Source: Phaeobacter sp. 11ANDIMAR09
Lineage (GTDB): Bacteria > Pseudomonadota > Alphaproteobacteria > Rhodobacterales > Rhodobacteraceae
Direction: 5' to 3'
Length of the DNA: 64,000 nt
Assembly: GCF_001294455.1 (NCBI RefSeq)
Contig: NZ_LIKT01000010.1
Span: forward strand, 62,001 to 126,000
Both the position numbers and the translations under genes were made by a program. Shown piece by piece: positions 1 through 9,496 of this stretch. The notes below the pieces were generated by a model. That model saw only the letters and a list, made by a program, of their open reading frames with translations. It did not search any database and had not been told where the DNA came from. Numbering within the stretch: position 1 is the first letter of the stretch; each line of letters begins with the position of its first letter.

Positions 1-1
1 T

Positions 2-2005
2 TCGGACCCGGTTGGCGATGTCTCTTTCCGAGTGAGCGACATTGACGCCGACAGCGCGGTGACCATCACCGCCTTTGACGCGGCCGGAAATCCGGTTGTG
101 GTGAACCTGGCTGGTGGCCCAGGCCTGACCATGGAAGACACCGATGCGGTGTCGGGCTATGATACGGCCTCGGCGCGGGAAGACGACATCTTTACCAGCG
201 ATGACAATCCTGACACCTCGATGTTGGTGACAATTCCCGGCCCGGTGTCGTCGATTGTGATTACCCATACGCAGGATGGCGCAATTAACAGCAGCGTCAT
301 TGTCAGCGATGTTTTCTTTGACGCATTGGGCACTCCGGTAACCAGCATCCCTGGGGACGACACCATTGATGGTGGCGAAGGGGACGACATCATTGATGGT
401 GGCGATGGCGAGGACTCGCTGATCGGTGGCGGAGGTGATGACACCATCGAAGGCGGGGACGGAGACGATACTATTGACGGTGGTGATGGCTCTGACAGTG
501 TCGAAGGCGGCGAGGGTGATGATGTCATCGATACCTCCTCGGATGCTGCGGTGCCGCTGCCCGATCGCGGCTTCCCCGGATATGATGGAACCACACCCTC
601 CATTCCAGCGGTGCCTGCAGATGCAGATCCGTTGGATGACCGGGACACCGTGGATGGCGGGGCGGGCAATGATGTCATTCTCACCGGCGACGACAACGAT
701 CTGATCACTGGTGGTGCCGGGTCGGATACCATCGATGGCGGCATCGATGACGATACCATCGACGGCGGTACTGAGGACGATGTGATCACTGGGGGTGAGG
801 GCTCTGACAGCCTGATGGGCGGCGAAGGTGCCGATACCATCTATGGCGGTCTGGATCCAATCTTCCCGGATGGGCTCAACATCACCGACGATGGTTCGGA
901 CGGTCGCCCGGTGGATCCAGATCCAACCAATGGTATGGACACCATCGACGGCGGCGCCGGCGACGATGTGATCTATGGTCAGGATGACGACGATCTGCTG
1001 TCGGGTGGCAGTGGCAATGACATGATCGATGCGGGCATCGATGACGATACCGTAACGGGCGGCGAGGGCGACGACACGCTTCTGGGTGGCCAAGGCGATG
1101 ATGAGCTCGACGGCGGCGCAGGCCTGGATGAGATCGACCTGGGCGCAGGCGATGGCACCGATTTTGCTCTGGGCGGAACGGGGTCCGACACCATCACCGG
1201 GATCAGCCAGAATGATACCGTCTATGGCGGCGAAGATGACGACGACAGCGATATTGACGTGCTGGATCTGCGCGGCGTTGCTGAGGAACAGAACCCTGGC
1301 GGGACCCTTGAAGTCGAATATGACAGCACCAATCCGGAGAACGGGACTGTTACCTTCCTGGACTCCACTGGGGCGGTCACTGGCACGGCTGATTTCTTCG
1401 AAATCGAAAACGTCATCGTGCCCTGCTTTACGCCTGGGACGCTGATTGCCACACCCGAGGGGGAGCGCCGCGTCGAAGATCTGGCTGTTGGCGATCGGAT
1501 CATCACCCGTGACAATGGTATCCAGTCGATCCGCTGGTTGGGCAAACGCAGCCTGGCCACGGCAGATCTGAAGGCCGCAGAACACCTGCAGCCGATCCTG
1601 ATCCGCGAAGGCGCCCTGGGCAATGGTCTGCCCGAACGTGACATGATGGTCAGCCCCAATCACCGGGTGCTGGTGGCCAATGACAAGACCGCGCTCTATT
1701 TTGAAGATCGCGAAGTCCTGGTTGCCGCCAAACATCTGACTGGTCTGGCCGGAGTGGATGCTGTGGAGACCAGCTCGGTCACCTATATTCACTTTATGTT
1801 CGACCAACACGAGGTCGTGCTGTCGGATGGGGCCTGGACGGAAAGCTTTCAGCCCGGCGATCAGTCCCTGCGTGGCCTGGACAATGCACAGCGCAACGAG
1901 GTCTATGAGATCTTCCCTGAGCTGAAGAATGAGCAAGGCCGCGAAGCCTATAGCTCTGCCCGCCGGTCGCTGAAACGTCATGAGGCGCGCCTGCTGGTGC
2001 ATTGA
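2..2005 (+). CDS. RTX-repeat exoprotein with C-terminal Hint domain (5' end cut by window)
   Basis: The frame is open to the left edge, so the start lies outside the window; the GTG at 32 is only an internal candidate. Residues are counted from that GTG. A beta-sandwich-like stretch (about 1-105) is followed by many Asp/Gly-rich nonapeptide RTX repeats (GGxGxDxI type, about 105-410), which bind calcium in secreted proteins. The C-terminal third starts at C465 in CFTPGTLIATPEGERRVEDL and resembles the Hint (hedgehog/intein) domain found on many Rhodobacterales RTX proteins. Such proteins normally leave by type I secretion, but no ABC or HlyD gene is nearby. The Hint domain suggests autoprocessing or a module descended from it; activity cannot be judged here. 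A strong terminator follows. The family is clear but the substrate and role are unknown. Confidence 0.85.
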   Translation, partial: SDPVGDVSFRVSDIDADSAVTITAFDAAGNPVVVNLAGGPGLTMEDTDAVSGYDTASAREDDIFTSDDNPDTSMLVTIPGPVSSIVITHTQDGAINSSVIVSDVFFDALGTPVTSIPGDDTIDGGEGDDIIDGGDGEDSLIGGGGDDTIEGGDGDDTIDGGDGSDSVEGGEGDDVIDTSSDAAVPLPDRGFPGYDGTTPSIPAVPADADPLDDRDTVDGGAGNDVILTGDDNDLITGGAGSDTIDGGIDDDTIDGGTEDDVITGGEGSDSLMGGEGADTIYGGLDPIFPDGLNITDDGSDGRPVDPDPTNGMDTIDGGAGDDVIYGQDDDDLLSGGSGNDMIDAGIDDDTVTGGEGDDTLLGGQGDDELDGGAGLDEIDLGAGDGTDFALGGTGSDTITGISQNDTVYGGEDDDDSDIDVLDLRGVAEEQNPGGTLEVEYDSTNPENGTVTFLDSTGAVTGTADFFEIENVIVPCFTPGTLIATPEGERRVEDLAVGDRIITRDNGIQSIRWLGKRSLATADLKAAEHLQPILIREGALGNGLPERDMMVSPNHRVLVANDKTALYFEDREVLVAAKHLTGLAGVDAVETSSVTYIHFMFDQHEVVLSDGAWTESFQPGDQSLRGLDNAQRNEVYEIFPELKNEQGREAYSSARRSLKRHEARLLVH

Positions 2006-2067
2006 TCCCGAGACCGGGTGAATGGCCGTTGTCATTTGTCATTAAGGGCGGCGATAGAATGAATAAC

Positions 2068-2104
2068 AACCGGGCGGATCCCTAGCGGCTCCGCCCGGTT
2101 TTTG
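2068..2104 (+). terminator. Rho-independent terminator after the RTX gene
   Basis: A perfect 11-base stem (AACCGGGCGGA at 2068-2078 pairing with 2090-2100) is followed by a short T run, 63 bases after the stop codon. Confidence 0.8.
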
Positions 2105-2162
2105 ATTCCATAGGCGCTTTTTTGACTGTGACGTCAGGCAGGATTTAGACGTCAGGCAGGAG

Positions 2163-2744
2163 TTACTGGTTTGCGCGCCAACGCGCCCAGGCCTCAGGGG
2201 TGTCCAGGTCTGTCAGAGCTCTTTGGCCGGGCAGGGCAATCAGCTCTACCTCCTGATCCCGCAGCAGGATGCGGGCGCCCTGATCGCCGGTGATCTGGCT
2301 GAGTTCCGCGAAACAGCGTCGGGGGAAAAGGACGGGATGCCCTGGGGTGCCGTCGCTGGAGGTGGCGCGCAGAACCGGGCTGGCAGCCCCGCGAAAACGG
2401 TTTGCCAGGGTTGAAAAATCTTCTGTCTGCAGCTCTGGCATGTCACAGGGCAGGATCATCACAGCTTCTATGTTCTCTTCAAGGGCGCGAACCCCGGCCC
2501 GGATTGAAGCCGACATGCCTTCGGAGGCATCTGGTACTGCGACCACCCGGGCGGTGCCCGTGGCAGAAACTCTTGGGTGGTCGAGTGTGGGAACTGTTAC
2601 ATAGCAGGGCAACCCTGTCTGCGAAGCACGGCGGCAGATCAGATTTAGCAGGGGCATTCCCTGGACCGGTTCCATCAGCTTATCACGTCCTTTCATGCGC
2701 GAAGACGCGCCGGCCGCGAGGAGAAGTATTGCCATGTTGCTCAT
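2163..2744 (-). CDS. MocA/MobA-like molybdopterin nucleotidyltransferase
   Basis: The product is about 193 residues and begins MSNMAILLLAAGASSRMKG. LAAGxSxRMxGxDKL is the nucleotide-binding signature of the MobA/MocA NTP-transferase family. ILPCDMP supplies the metal-binding Asp, and the TPGHPVLF and GDQGAR motifs are typical of MocA-type molybdenum cofactor cytidylyltransferases. That points to conversion of molybdopterin to its cytidine dinucleotide form for xanthine-oxidase-type enzymes. The frame extends to 2882, but the ATG at 2744 is preceded by a GGGAG ribosome site and starts directly at the Rossmann motif, so it is preferred. No molybdoenzyme gene is adjacent, so the client enzyme is unknown. 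Confidence 0.75.
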   Translation of the reverse strand: MSNMAILLLAAGASSRMKGRDKLMEPVQGMPLLNLICRRASQTGLPCYVTVPTLDHPRVSATGTARVVAVPDASEGMSASIRAGVRALEENIEAVMILPCDMPELQTEDFSTLANRFRGAASPVLRATSSDGTPGHPVLFPRRCFAELSQITGDQGARILLRDQEVELIALPGQRALTDLDTPEAWARWRANQ

Positions 2745-2863
2745 GAAAGGCTCCCGCGTCGAGAATTGGAGAAGGTAGATGCCTCCGGCGGGAATATTTT
2801 GGGAAAGATGATAGGGGAAGGCCAGTGAAAAACGGCGGCGATAGCAAAAGGCTGACTTGTTTA

Positions 2864-2899
2864 AGAAAGGGCAACGCCCCAAACAGGAGTGGGGCGTTG
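2864..2899 (-). terminator. Terminator of the dehydrogenase gene (minus strand)
   Basis: A 10-base inverted repeat (CAACGCCCCA at 2872-2881 with 2890-2899) lies 17 bases beyond the stop codon at 2916. On the minus strand it is followed by a pyrimidine-rich stretch rather than a pure T run. Confidence 0.55.
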
Positions 2900-2915
2900 A
2901 AAATACCGGGAGGGG

Positions 2916-5333
2916 TTAGCCGCGCATGCGGGTGCCCTCGGCGTCAAACAGGGGCTCTGTGATCAGTCGCGCCTTATGCATCTCACCGAGGATCTCGATC
3001 TCGACCTCCAACCCTGGCTGGGCCTTCTGAGTGGGAACAAAGCCAAGGGCGATGGATTTCTGCGCATGGTGGGAGTAGCCGCCTGAGGTGCAGAAGCCGA
3101 CGACCTCTCCGTTGATCGAAATGGGCTCATAGGCGACCACATCGGCATCTGTTGCCGCGACTTCAAAGGCGCAGAGTTTACGGGCTGTGCCCTGTGCGCG
3201 CTCAGCCTCTGCAGCGGATCGACCAATGAAATTGGTGTTTTTCTTGAAGGAGATAAATCGGTCCAGGCCGGTTTCTGCCGCGGTGTAATCTGGCGAGAAC
3301 TCGTTCATCCAGGAGCCAAAGAACTTATCCAGTCGCAGCGACATCATCGCCCGCATGCCAAAGGGCATCATGCCATGGGGCTGGCCCGCCTGCCACAAAG
3401 TATCCCACAGCGCGCGCTGGCTGGGCAGGTCGCAGTAGATCTCATAACCAAGATCTCCAGTGTAGCTCACCCGTTGTACCAGGCAATCGACCATGCCCAC
3501 GGTCATGCGTCGCACATCCATAAACCGCATCTGAGAGACATCTTGGAGGGTGCAGGCCTGCAAGACCTCTGCGGCCCTGGGGCCGGCAATCTGGAAGCCA
3601 TTCAGCCTGTCGGAGATATTCTCGATCCCCACCCCGGGGTTCTGGTGCTGAAGGAACCAGCGCATATGGTAGGCCTGAGCTCCGTAAGAGGCGGTGAGCT
3701 GAAACTCTTCCTCGCTGAGGCAGGAGACGGTGAAGTCGCCAATCAGGCGGCCTTTGGGCGAGAGCATCGGTGTGAGGCTGATCCGTCCTGGCTGAGGGAT
3801 CCGACCTGCCATGATACGGTCCAGCCAGGCGCGCGCCCCTGCGCCTGTGATCCGGTATTTGCCAAAATTATGCACCTCGTTGATACCAACCCCGTTGCGG
3901 ACCGCTTGGACTTCGCGGGCGGTGGCTTCAAAGGCGTTGGAGCGGCGGAAGGAGGGGGTCTCGTAGCGCGGCTCATCTCCTTTGGCAAAATAGTTTGGCA
4001 CCTCCAGCCCATATTGTTGGCCCCAAACAGCGCCCATTTTGTCAAAAACATCATACATCGGTGTGGTGCGGAAGGGGCGCGCGGCGGGGAGTTCTTCGTT
4101 GGGGTAGGAGACCGAGAAGCGCGTCTGGTAGTTTTCGATGACCTTGGGCAGGGTATAGCCGGGGGTGATCCAATCGCCGTAGCGGGCGCAGTCCAGCGCC
4201 ATGGTGTCGCGCTCAGGCTCGCCCTCAATCATCCATTGCGCCAGCATCAGGCCCACGCCGCCGCCCTGGCTGAAGCCCGCCATAACGCCGCAGGCGGACC
4301 AATAGTTGCGCATCCCCGGAACGGGCCCTACCAGCGGGTTGCCATCGGGGGCAAAGGTGAAGGGACCATGGATCACCGATTTCACCCCTGCGGCCTCCAG
4401 GGCGGGGAAGCGTTTGTAAGCAAAATCAATGGAGTCTTCGATCTTGTCAAAGTCGTCGCCCAGAAGCTCATGGCCAAAATCCCAGGGCGTGCCTTTGACC
4501 GCCCAGGGTTTGCAGGGCTGCTCATAAAAGCCGATGCAGAGCCCACGTCCCTCTTGGCGCAGGTAGCTTTCGCCCGCCGGATCCATCACATGCGGATGCT
4601 CGCCGCCTGCGTCGATGATTTCGGCAATCATCGGCACCTCATCGGTGACGATGTACTGGTGCTCCATCGGATGCAGAGGGAAATAGATCCCGGCCATCGC
4701 ACCAACTTCGCGCGCCCAGAGCCCGCCGGCATTGACGATATGTTCAGCGTGGATAGTGCCCTTATTTGTCACAACATCCCAACTGCCATCGGGGCGCTGG
4801 TTGGTCTCAAGCACCTTGGTGTGGGTCTCAATCGTGGCGCCCCCCAAGCGGGCCGCCTTTGCATAGGCGTGGGTGGTGCCGGAGGGGTCCAGATGACCAT
4901 CCAGCGGATCGTATAGCCCGCCGACAATGCCGTCGATATTGGTCACTGGCGCGATCTTCTTGATCTCTTCGGGGGAGACGATTTCGGTCTCCAGCCCCAT
5001 GAAACGGTGCTTGGCGCGCTCCGCCTTGAGCATGTCAAAGCGTTCCTTGTTGTCGGCCAGAGTGACGCCACCGACATGGTGCAGCCCGCAGGACATGCCG
5101 GTGATCTCTTCCAGCTCGCGGTAGAGCTTGATGGTATAGCCCTGCAGCGCCGCCATATTGGTGTCGCCGTTGAGGGTATGGAACCCGCCGGCTGCGTGCC
5201 AGGTGGAGCCGGAAGTGAGCTCGGAGCGCTCCAACAACATCACATCAGACCAGCCGAGCTTGGTCAGGTGGTAAAGGACCGAACAGCCGACGACACCGCC
5301 GCCGATCACGGCCACACGGGTTGTGGTCTTCAT
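2916..5333 (-). CDS. FAD-dependent dimethylglycine/sarcosine dehydrogenase-like protein with GcvT domain
   Basis: This 805-residue protein has the architecture of the DMGDH/SARDH family. An N-terminal FAD-binding DAO fold opens with RVAVIGGGVVGCSVLYHL. The GSTWHAAGG motif (near residue 45) has the His that carries covalent FAD in the animal enzymes. An FAO_M-type linker (about 375-430) and aminomethyltransferase GcvT N- and C-terminal domains (about 430-800) follow; the GcvT half would pass one-carbon units to tetrahydrofolate. Such enzymes oxidatively demethylate N-methylated glycines from glycine betaine or choline breakdown, which are common marine osmolytes. The exact substrate cannot be read from sequence. 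The gene is downstream of and co-directional with the MFS gene, 141 bases apart, so it may have its own promoter. The start is supported by the Rossmann motif following at once. Confidence 0.88.
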   Translation of the reverse strand: MKTTTRVAVIGGGVVGCSVLYHLTKLGWSDVMLLERSELTSGSTWHAAGGFHTLNGDTNMAALQGYTIKLYRELEEITGMSCGLHHVGGVTLADNKERFDMLKAERAKHRFMGLETEIVSPEEIKKIAPVTNIDGIVGGLYDPLDGHLDPSGTTHAYAKAARLGGATIETHTKVLETNQRPDGSWDVVTNKGTIHAEHIVNAGGLWAREVGAMAGIYFPLHPMEHQYIVTDEVPMIAEIIDAGGEHPHVMDPAGESYLRQEGRGLCIGFYEQPCKPWAVKGTPWDFGHELLGDDFDKIEDSIDFAYKRFPALEAAGVKSVIHGPFTFAPDGNPLVGPVPGMRNYWSACGVMAGFSQGGGVGLMLAQWMIEGEPERDTMALDCARYGDWITPGYTLPKVIENYQTRFSVSYPNEELPAARPFRTTPMYDVFDKMGAVWGQQYGLEVPNYFAKGDEPRYETPSFRRSNAFEATAREVQAVRNGVGINEVHNFGKYRITGAGARAWLDRIMAGRIPQPGRISLTPMLSPKGRLIGDFTVSCLSEEEFQLTASYGAQAYHMRWFLQHQNPGVGIENISDRLNGFQIAGPRAAEVLQACTLQDVSQMRFMDVRRMTVGMVDCLVQRVSYTGDLGYEIYCDLPSQRALWDTLWQAGQPHGMMPFGMRAMMSLRLDKFFGSWMNEFSPDYTAAETGLDRFISFKKNTNFIGRSAAEAERAQGTARKLCAFEVAATDADVVAYEPISINGEVVGFCTSGGYSHHAQKSIALGFVPTQKAQPGLEVEIEILGEMHKARLITEPLFDAEGTRMRG

Positions 5334-5474
5334 GAGGCTTCTCCCTGAATGCGTTTTCTTTATTCTGGACAGAAGTGAACAGTAGTCCAGTGAAAAAGCG
5401 ACATTGGCCGTCGCCTTCTGGCATTTGACGGCTGCAATCTGCGGATTGTCGGGCGGTTTTTGCCCGAAAGCTGG

Positions 5475-7097
5475 CTAGTCGGCGCTGCGCAACGGGCTGA
5501 TCTGGACCAGGAGGATCGTTACAAGTGGCAGGGCCAGTTTCAGCACGGCGACAGTGATCAATAGAGCCCCAAGGGAGCTGTAGTCGGCAGGGGTGGTGAC
5601 TTGGCCACTGGCATCCGTGACTTCGCGGGTGACGACAAAGACCTGGTTGAGGTATTTTGTTCCCAGGCTGGAGGCGGAAAGCGCCAGATTGGTAAAGGAG
5701 GCCATGACCGCAAAGAAAGTGGCTTTGAGGTTGTTGGGCGCATTGCGAGCGATCCAGGCCAGCATGGGGATCATCGCGACCTGGCCAAGGGGGGATTCCA
5801 CTGCCGTATCCACCAGGGCAATAAAGCGTGCATCCACCAGCCCCCCTGTCAGCGGCGCTGTCCAGTTGTGCAAACCGTAGTAAAGTCCGATGTTGGGCAG
5901 GCTGAGCAGGGCTTCGGTCAGGGCCAAGAAGGTGATGATCCAAGCGATGGTGTTATTGGCTATCAGCGGGCGCAGCACGACCATGCCCAACAGCGTGAGC
6001 AGAGAGGAAATTAGCGACAGCACCGACAGGAACTGCTGATCAAACCCTAGCGCGTCGATTTCAAACCAGGTGGCAGCAGCGCCATTCAATGGGGTTGCGC
6101 GATAGGTAAAGATGATGATGGCGGTGCCGATCAGCGCACGGGCCTGCTCTTTGGTCAGGGATTTGATCAGCTGCCGCATCAGCATCACCACGATGAGCAT
6201 GGAGCCGCCAAAGACAAGCTCTTGCGCCTGGGCCATATCGCTGAGCCCGACGCTGAGTGAGAGCGCCACAAAAGCACCGCCGCCGATGAAATACCACCAG
6301 TTCACCCTCACCGGATCCCGGGGAGGGGTCAGGCGCTGTTGAATCTCGACAGGGCTGAGCCCCCTCCGGCGCAGGCTGTTGCCCATCTGCAGGCGTTGCA
6401 GCAGAGCTACGGCAATCCCGGTGAGCGAAAGTAGGGGCACCATCAAGGCCAACAGGTAGACATAGGCATAAAGCGCGCCTTTCTCCGGCTGGGCCAGGGC
6501 CTCGGCCCCCTCAAACAACCAGACATTCAGCGCAGCTGCGGTGCTGAAGCCGCCAATCAGAGTGATCCGCCCCAGTGTCTGCATGGTGGTGTGCATGGTG
6601 CGGTTTTCAGCGTCGCTATGGGCACTGCCATCTGGCTTGACGTGCGGAATGGCCTCGACCGACATGGCATCCGCCACCACATCCTGCAGCACAAACCCGC
6701 AGGGGGCCAGCAGTGCGGCGGTCACATACCAGCTGTTGGCTGGCATGATCTGCACCATCATATCAGGCTGGATCAACAGGCCAGCCACGATCCCATAGCT
6801 TGCGGCCATCAGCGCGGCCCCCAATAGGATCAGCAGATACTTCCACCGCCAGATCAGATCGACCAGATGTCCCAGAGGCATTTTCAGCGCCCAGGGAAGG
6901 CCGACCCAAAAGGCAAGCCCGGCGAGAAAGGCGGCCTCAAGATCCAGGTATTCCTTCACAAAGAAGGTGCCCACTACCGAGGTAATGCCCTGAACCCCGT
7001 AGGCAAAATAGATTAGAAGCGGCGGCAGGAAGCTCCAGCGCAGCTGCCGCAACAGGTCCAGAACGATCTGGTCGAACCATGCATAGGCACGGCTCAT
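5475..7097 (-). CDS. MFS-type transporter, possibly BT1/folate-biopterin-like
   Basis: A 540-residue polytopic membrane protein with roughly 12 hydrophobic segments. The first is in FLPPLLIYFAYGVQGI; the next region (FFVKEYLDLEAAFLAGLAFW) followed by PWALKMPLGHLVD resembles the folate-biopterin (BT1) branch of the major facilitator superfamily. The assignment rests on recall of family pattern, so the substrate is uncertain. The start codon overlaps the stop of the upstream CNNM/CBS gene by 4 bases (ATGA), so the two are translationally coupled. The dehydrogenase gene follows on the same strand, and an import or folate-related partnership with it is only an inference. Confidence 0.65.
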   Translation of the reverse strand: MSRAYAWFDQIVLDLLRQLRWSFLPPLLIYFAYGVQGITSVVGTFFVKEYLDLEAAFLAGLAFWVGLPWALKMPLGHLVDLIWRWKYLLILLGAALMAASYGIVAGLLIQPDMMVQIMPANSWYVTAALLAPCGFVLQDVVADAMSVEAIPHVKPDGSAHSDAENRTMHTTMQTLGRITLIGGFSTAAALNVWLFEGAEALAQPEKGALYAYVYLLALMVPLLSLTGIAVALLQRLQMGNSLRRRGLSPVEIQQRLTPPRDPVRVNWWYFIGGGAFVALSLSVGLSDMAQAQELVFGGSMLIVVMLMRQLIKSLTKEQARALIGTAIIIFTYRATPLNGAAATWFEIDALGFDQQFLSVLSLISSLLTLLGMVVLRPLIANNTIAWIITFLALTEALLSLPNIGLYYGLHNWTAPLTGGLVDARFIALVDTAVESPLGQVAMIPMLAWIARNAPNNLKATFFAVMASFTNLALSASSLGTKYLNQVFVVTREVTDASGQVTTPADYSSLGALLITVAVLKLALPLVTILLVQISPLRSAD

Positions 7098-8404
7098 GTC
7101 AGGGGGCGGATTTTGAAAGAGGTGATGCGGTTGCCTTCACGGGCAGTCACCTCAAAGCGGAACCCATGGAAAGAGAAAACCTGACCCGTGGTTGGGATCA
7201 TCTGGGCCTCATGGATGACCAGCCCGGCAATGGTATTGGCCTCTTCATCGGGGAGGTTCCAGTCGGTGGCGCGATTCAGATCCCGAATGGTGGTGGCGCC
7301 TTCAACGGCATAGTTTCCGTCCGAATCCTTTTTGACCAGGGATTGTTCGGCGGGGTCAAACTCATCGGTGATTTCACCAACAATTTCCTCCAGGATGTCT
7401 TCCAGCGTGATCAGCCCCTGCAGCGCTCCGTATTCATCCACCACCAGAGCAAAATGGCTGCGCATCCGTAGGAACTGGCGCATCTGGTCATCCAGCGTGG
7501 TGGTTTCCGGTACAAAGTAGGGCGGCTTGGCCACCGTGGTGATCTCAAACTTGGCCAGGGCGCTGGCATCGCCTTCGGGACCGCCGATCTGCGCATACAT
7601 TTCGCGCAGCAGATCCTTGGCATGGACAATGCCGATGATGTTTTCGGGCTCATCCTTGAAGACCGGCAGGCGGGTATGGGGCGAGGTCAGGCATTGCTCT
7701 AGAATATCCGCAGGCGCGGCATCGGCGTCGATCATCTGGATATGAGAGCGGTGCAACATGATCTCTTCGACAAAACGATCCGACAGGTCCAGCGCGCCGA
7801 GAATACGGTCGCGGTCTTCTTTTTCCACCACGCCTTCGGAGTGACCCAGATGGAGCGCACCAGCGATCTCTTCGCGCATCGCCATGATGTGGCTGTCGGG
7901 GTCGATCTTGACCCCAAAGAGACGCAGGATGCCGCGCACCAGAAAGCGCACAGCAGCCACGATCGGGGCCAGAATGGTCACCAGAACGCCAATAATCGGG
8001 GCCACCGCCGAGGCGGCTTTCTCGGCATTGGAAATGGCATAGGTCTTTGGCAGAACTTCAGCAAAGATCAGCACCAGCAGGGTCATGACCAGAGTGGCAA
8101 ATGCGACACCGCCCTCGCCAAAGGTGCGGGTCAACAGCGCGGTGGCCAGCGAGGTGGCGAGAATATTCACCAGGTTGTTGCCCAGCAGGACCGAGCCGAT
8201 CAGCCGCTCGCTGTCTTCGGTCACATCCAGCGCACGCTGCGCGCCGCGCGATCCTTTGTCGGCCTGGGTGCGCAGCTTGCCGCGCGAGGCCGCCGTCAGC
8301 GCCGTTTCGGAGCCGGAGAAAAAGGCAGAAAGGACCAGGAGCAGCAAAATTGCCCCTGCCGAAATCCAGAAGGCGCTGTCCATAATGGTTTGAGCGGTAT
8401 CCAT
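7094..8404 (-). CDS. CNNM/CorC-family membrane protein with CBS pair (hemolysin family)
   Basis: A 436-residue protein with an N-terminal DUF21/CNNM transmembrane domain (about 1-190, with SAFFSGSETALTAASRGKL typical of the family), a CBS pair (about 205-330, including TRLPVFKDEPENIIGIVHAK and VVDEYGALQGLITLEDILEE) and a C-terminal CorC_HlyC domain (about 345-430). Family members are linked to magnesium or cobalt efflux and ion homeostasis; 'hemolysin' is a historical label. It is first in a two-gene unit with the MFS gene, which starts inside its stop codon. Length and domain order are complete. Confidence 0.88.
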   Translation of the reverse strand: MDTAQTIMDSAFWISAGAILLLLVLSAFFSGSETALTAASRGKLRTQADKGSRGAQRALDVTEDSERLIGSVLLGNNLVNILATSLATALLTRTFGEGGVAFATLVMTLLVLIFAEVLPKTYAISNAEKAASAVAPIIGVLVTILAPIVAAVRFLVRGILRLFGVKIDPDSHIMAMREEIAGALHLGHSEGVVEKEDRDRILGALDLSDRFVEEIMLHRSHIQMIDADAAPADILEQCLTSPHTRLPVFKDEPENIIGIVHAKDLLREMYAQIGGPEGDASALAKFEITTVAKPPYFVPETTTLDDQMRQFLRMRSHFALVVDEYGALQGLITLEDILEEIVGEITDEFDPAEQSLVKKDSDGNYAVEGATTIRDLNRATDWNLPDEEANTIAGLVIHEAQMIPTTGQVFSFHGFRFEVTAREGNRITSFKIRPLT

Positions 8405-8509
8405 GCTAGGTCCAAGTTCAGTTTGTGTTGTTATAGGTTATGGGCTGCGAGGTGCCGCCAGACAAGAGTGGTTGCGCGCAGGATCCGCGATAGGGGGGGC
8501 GACGGGGCT

Positions 8510-9496
8510 CTAGTCGGCTTTGCCTGGGTCGTCCTTTTTCAGGCTCTGGCGGGCCTCTCCGGGGCGGGACAACGGGTGGTGCTCGAGCACCAGTTCGCTG
8601 AGGCGGGCATCCAGCACATGGGTGTAGATCTCTGTTGTGGCAATATCGGCATGCCCCAGCAGCGCCTGAATGGCGCGCAGATCGGCCCCATTGGCCAGCA
8701 AATGGGTAGCAAAGGCATGGCGTAGGGTATGCGGTGTCACCTTGCTGGGATCCACGCCTGCCTTTGCGGCCAGATCCTTGATCAGCAGATAGAACCAATG
8801 ACGGGTTAGATGGCCGTCCTTGCCACGGGAAGGGAACAGGAATTTGGACCCCGTTTGGCCTTTGGCCTGCTGTGTCTCTTGGACTTCATCACGGATCTGC
8901 AACCAGACCCGCAGCGCTTCGCGGGCGGGCGGAGACAGTGGAACCATGCGTTCCTTACCGCCCTTGCCCAGAACCAGCAGCATATTGGGATCACCCCGCG
9001 CAGACCCAACCGGCAGCGACATCAGCTCGCTCACCCGCATGCCAGTGGCATAGAGCAGCTCCATCAGGCAGGTGTTGCGTAGCCGATCTGCCTGAGTGCG
9101 CCCGGTTTGGCGGGCTGCCTCAAGCAGACGGTCAACCTCGATCACCTCCAGGGTTTTTGGCAGGGTCTTGGCCCGGCCTGGTCCCTTGATCTGGATGGCG
9201 GGGTTCTCTGCCCGCCACCCTTCTTCAAAAGCAAATTGATAGAGCTGACGAATGGCTGATAGGCGACGGGCGCGGGTGGCACGGGACAGGCCCTCGGCGT
9301 CACAGCTGATGAGATAGGCCTCGATATCGGCCCGCGTCGCTGCCTCAAAGCCCGTGTTGCGATAGGCCAGCCAACCCGCAACATCTTTTAGATCCCGCCC
9401 ATAGGCCAACAGGGTATTGCGCGCCGCCCCGGCTTCGGCAGCCTGCGCCTCCAGAAAGGTAGAGATCCATTGCAGATCATCGCGGGGGCCGGTCAT
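8510..9496 (-). CDS. xerD: Site-specific tyrosine recombinase XerD
   Basis: 328 residues. The N-terminal SAM-like core-binding domain covers about 1-100 and the catalytic domain about 115-310. The catalytic set is complete: Arg in ATGMRVSEL, Lys in GKGGKERMVPL, HTLRH, His in LGHADIATTEIYTH, and the Tyr nucleophile in the same segment. With XerC it would resolve chromosome dimers at dif. It abuts the upstream 556-residue gene with no spacer, so the two are probably one transcript. Its location beside aroK, away from any att site, fits a housekeeping XerD and not an integrase of the lysis or GTA genes. XerC is formally possible. Confidence 0.88.
   Translation of the reverse strand: MTGPRDDLQWISTFLEAQAAEAGAARNTLLAYGRDLKDVAGWLAYRNTGFEAATRADIEAYLISCDAEGLSRATRARRLSAIRQLYQFAFEEGWRAENPAIQIKGPGRAKTLPKTLEVIEVDRLLEAARQTGRTQADRLRNTCLMELLYATGMRVSELMSLPVGSARGDPNMLLVLGKGGKERMVPLSPPAREALRVWLQIRDEVQETQQAKGQTGSKFLFPSRGKDGHLTRHWFYLLIKDLAAKAGVDPSKVTPHTLRHAFATHLLANGADLRAIQALLGHADIATTEIYTHVLDARLSELVLEHHPLSRPGEARQSLKKDDPGKAD

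Noticed and set aside
157-840. Minus-strand open frame of 227 codons opposite the RTX gene
   Set aside because: It is low-complexity Ser/Pro repeats created by the complement of the RTX repeats, with no ribosome site.
360-1200. Repeated DNA resembling an array
   Set aside because: The periodicity follows RTX nonapeptide codons within an open frame; there are no uniform repeats with unique spacers, so it is not CRISPR.
3375-4916. Plus-strand open frame of 513 codons opposite the dehydrogenase
   Set aside because: It is antisense to a clear FAD/GcvT enzyme, shows no domain motif, and reflects the codon bias of high-GC DNA.
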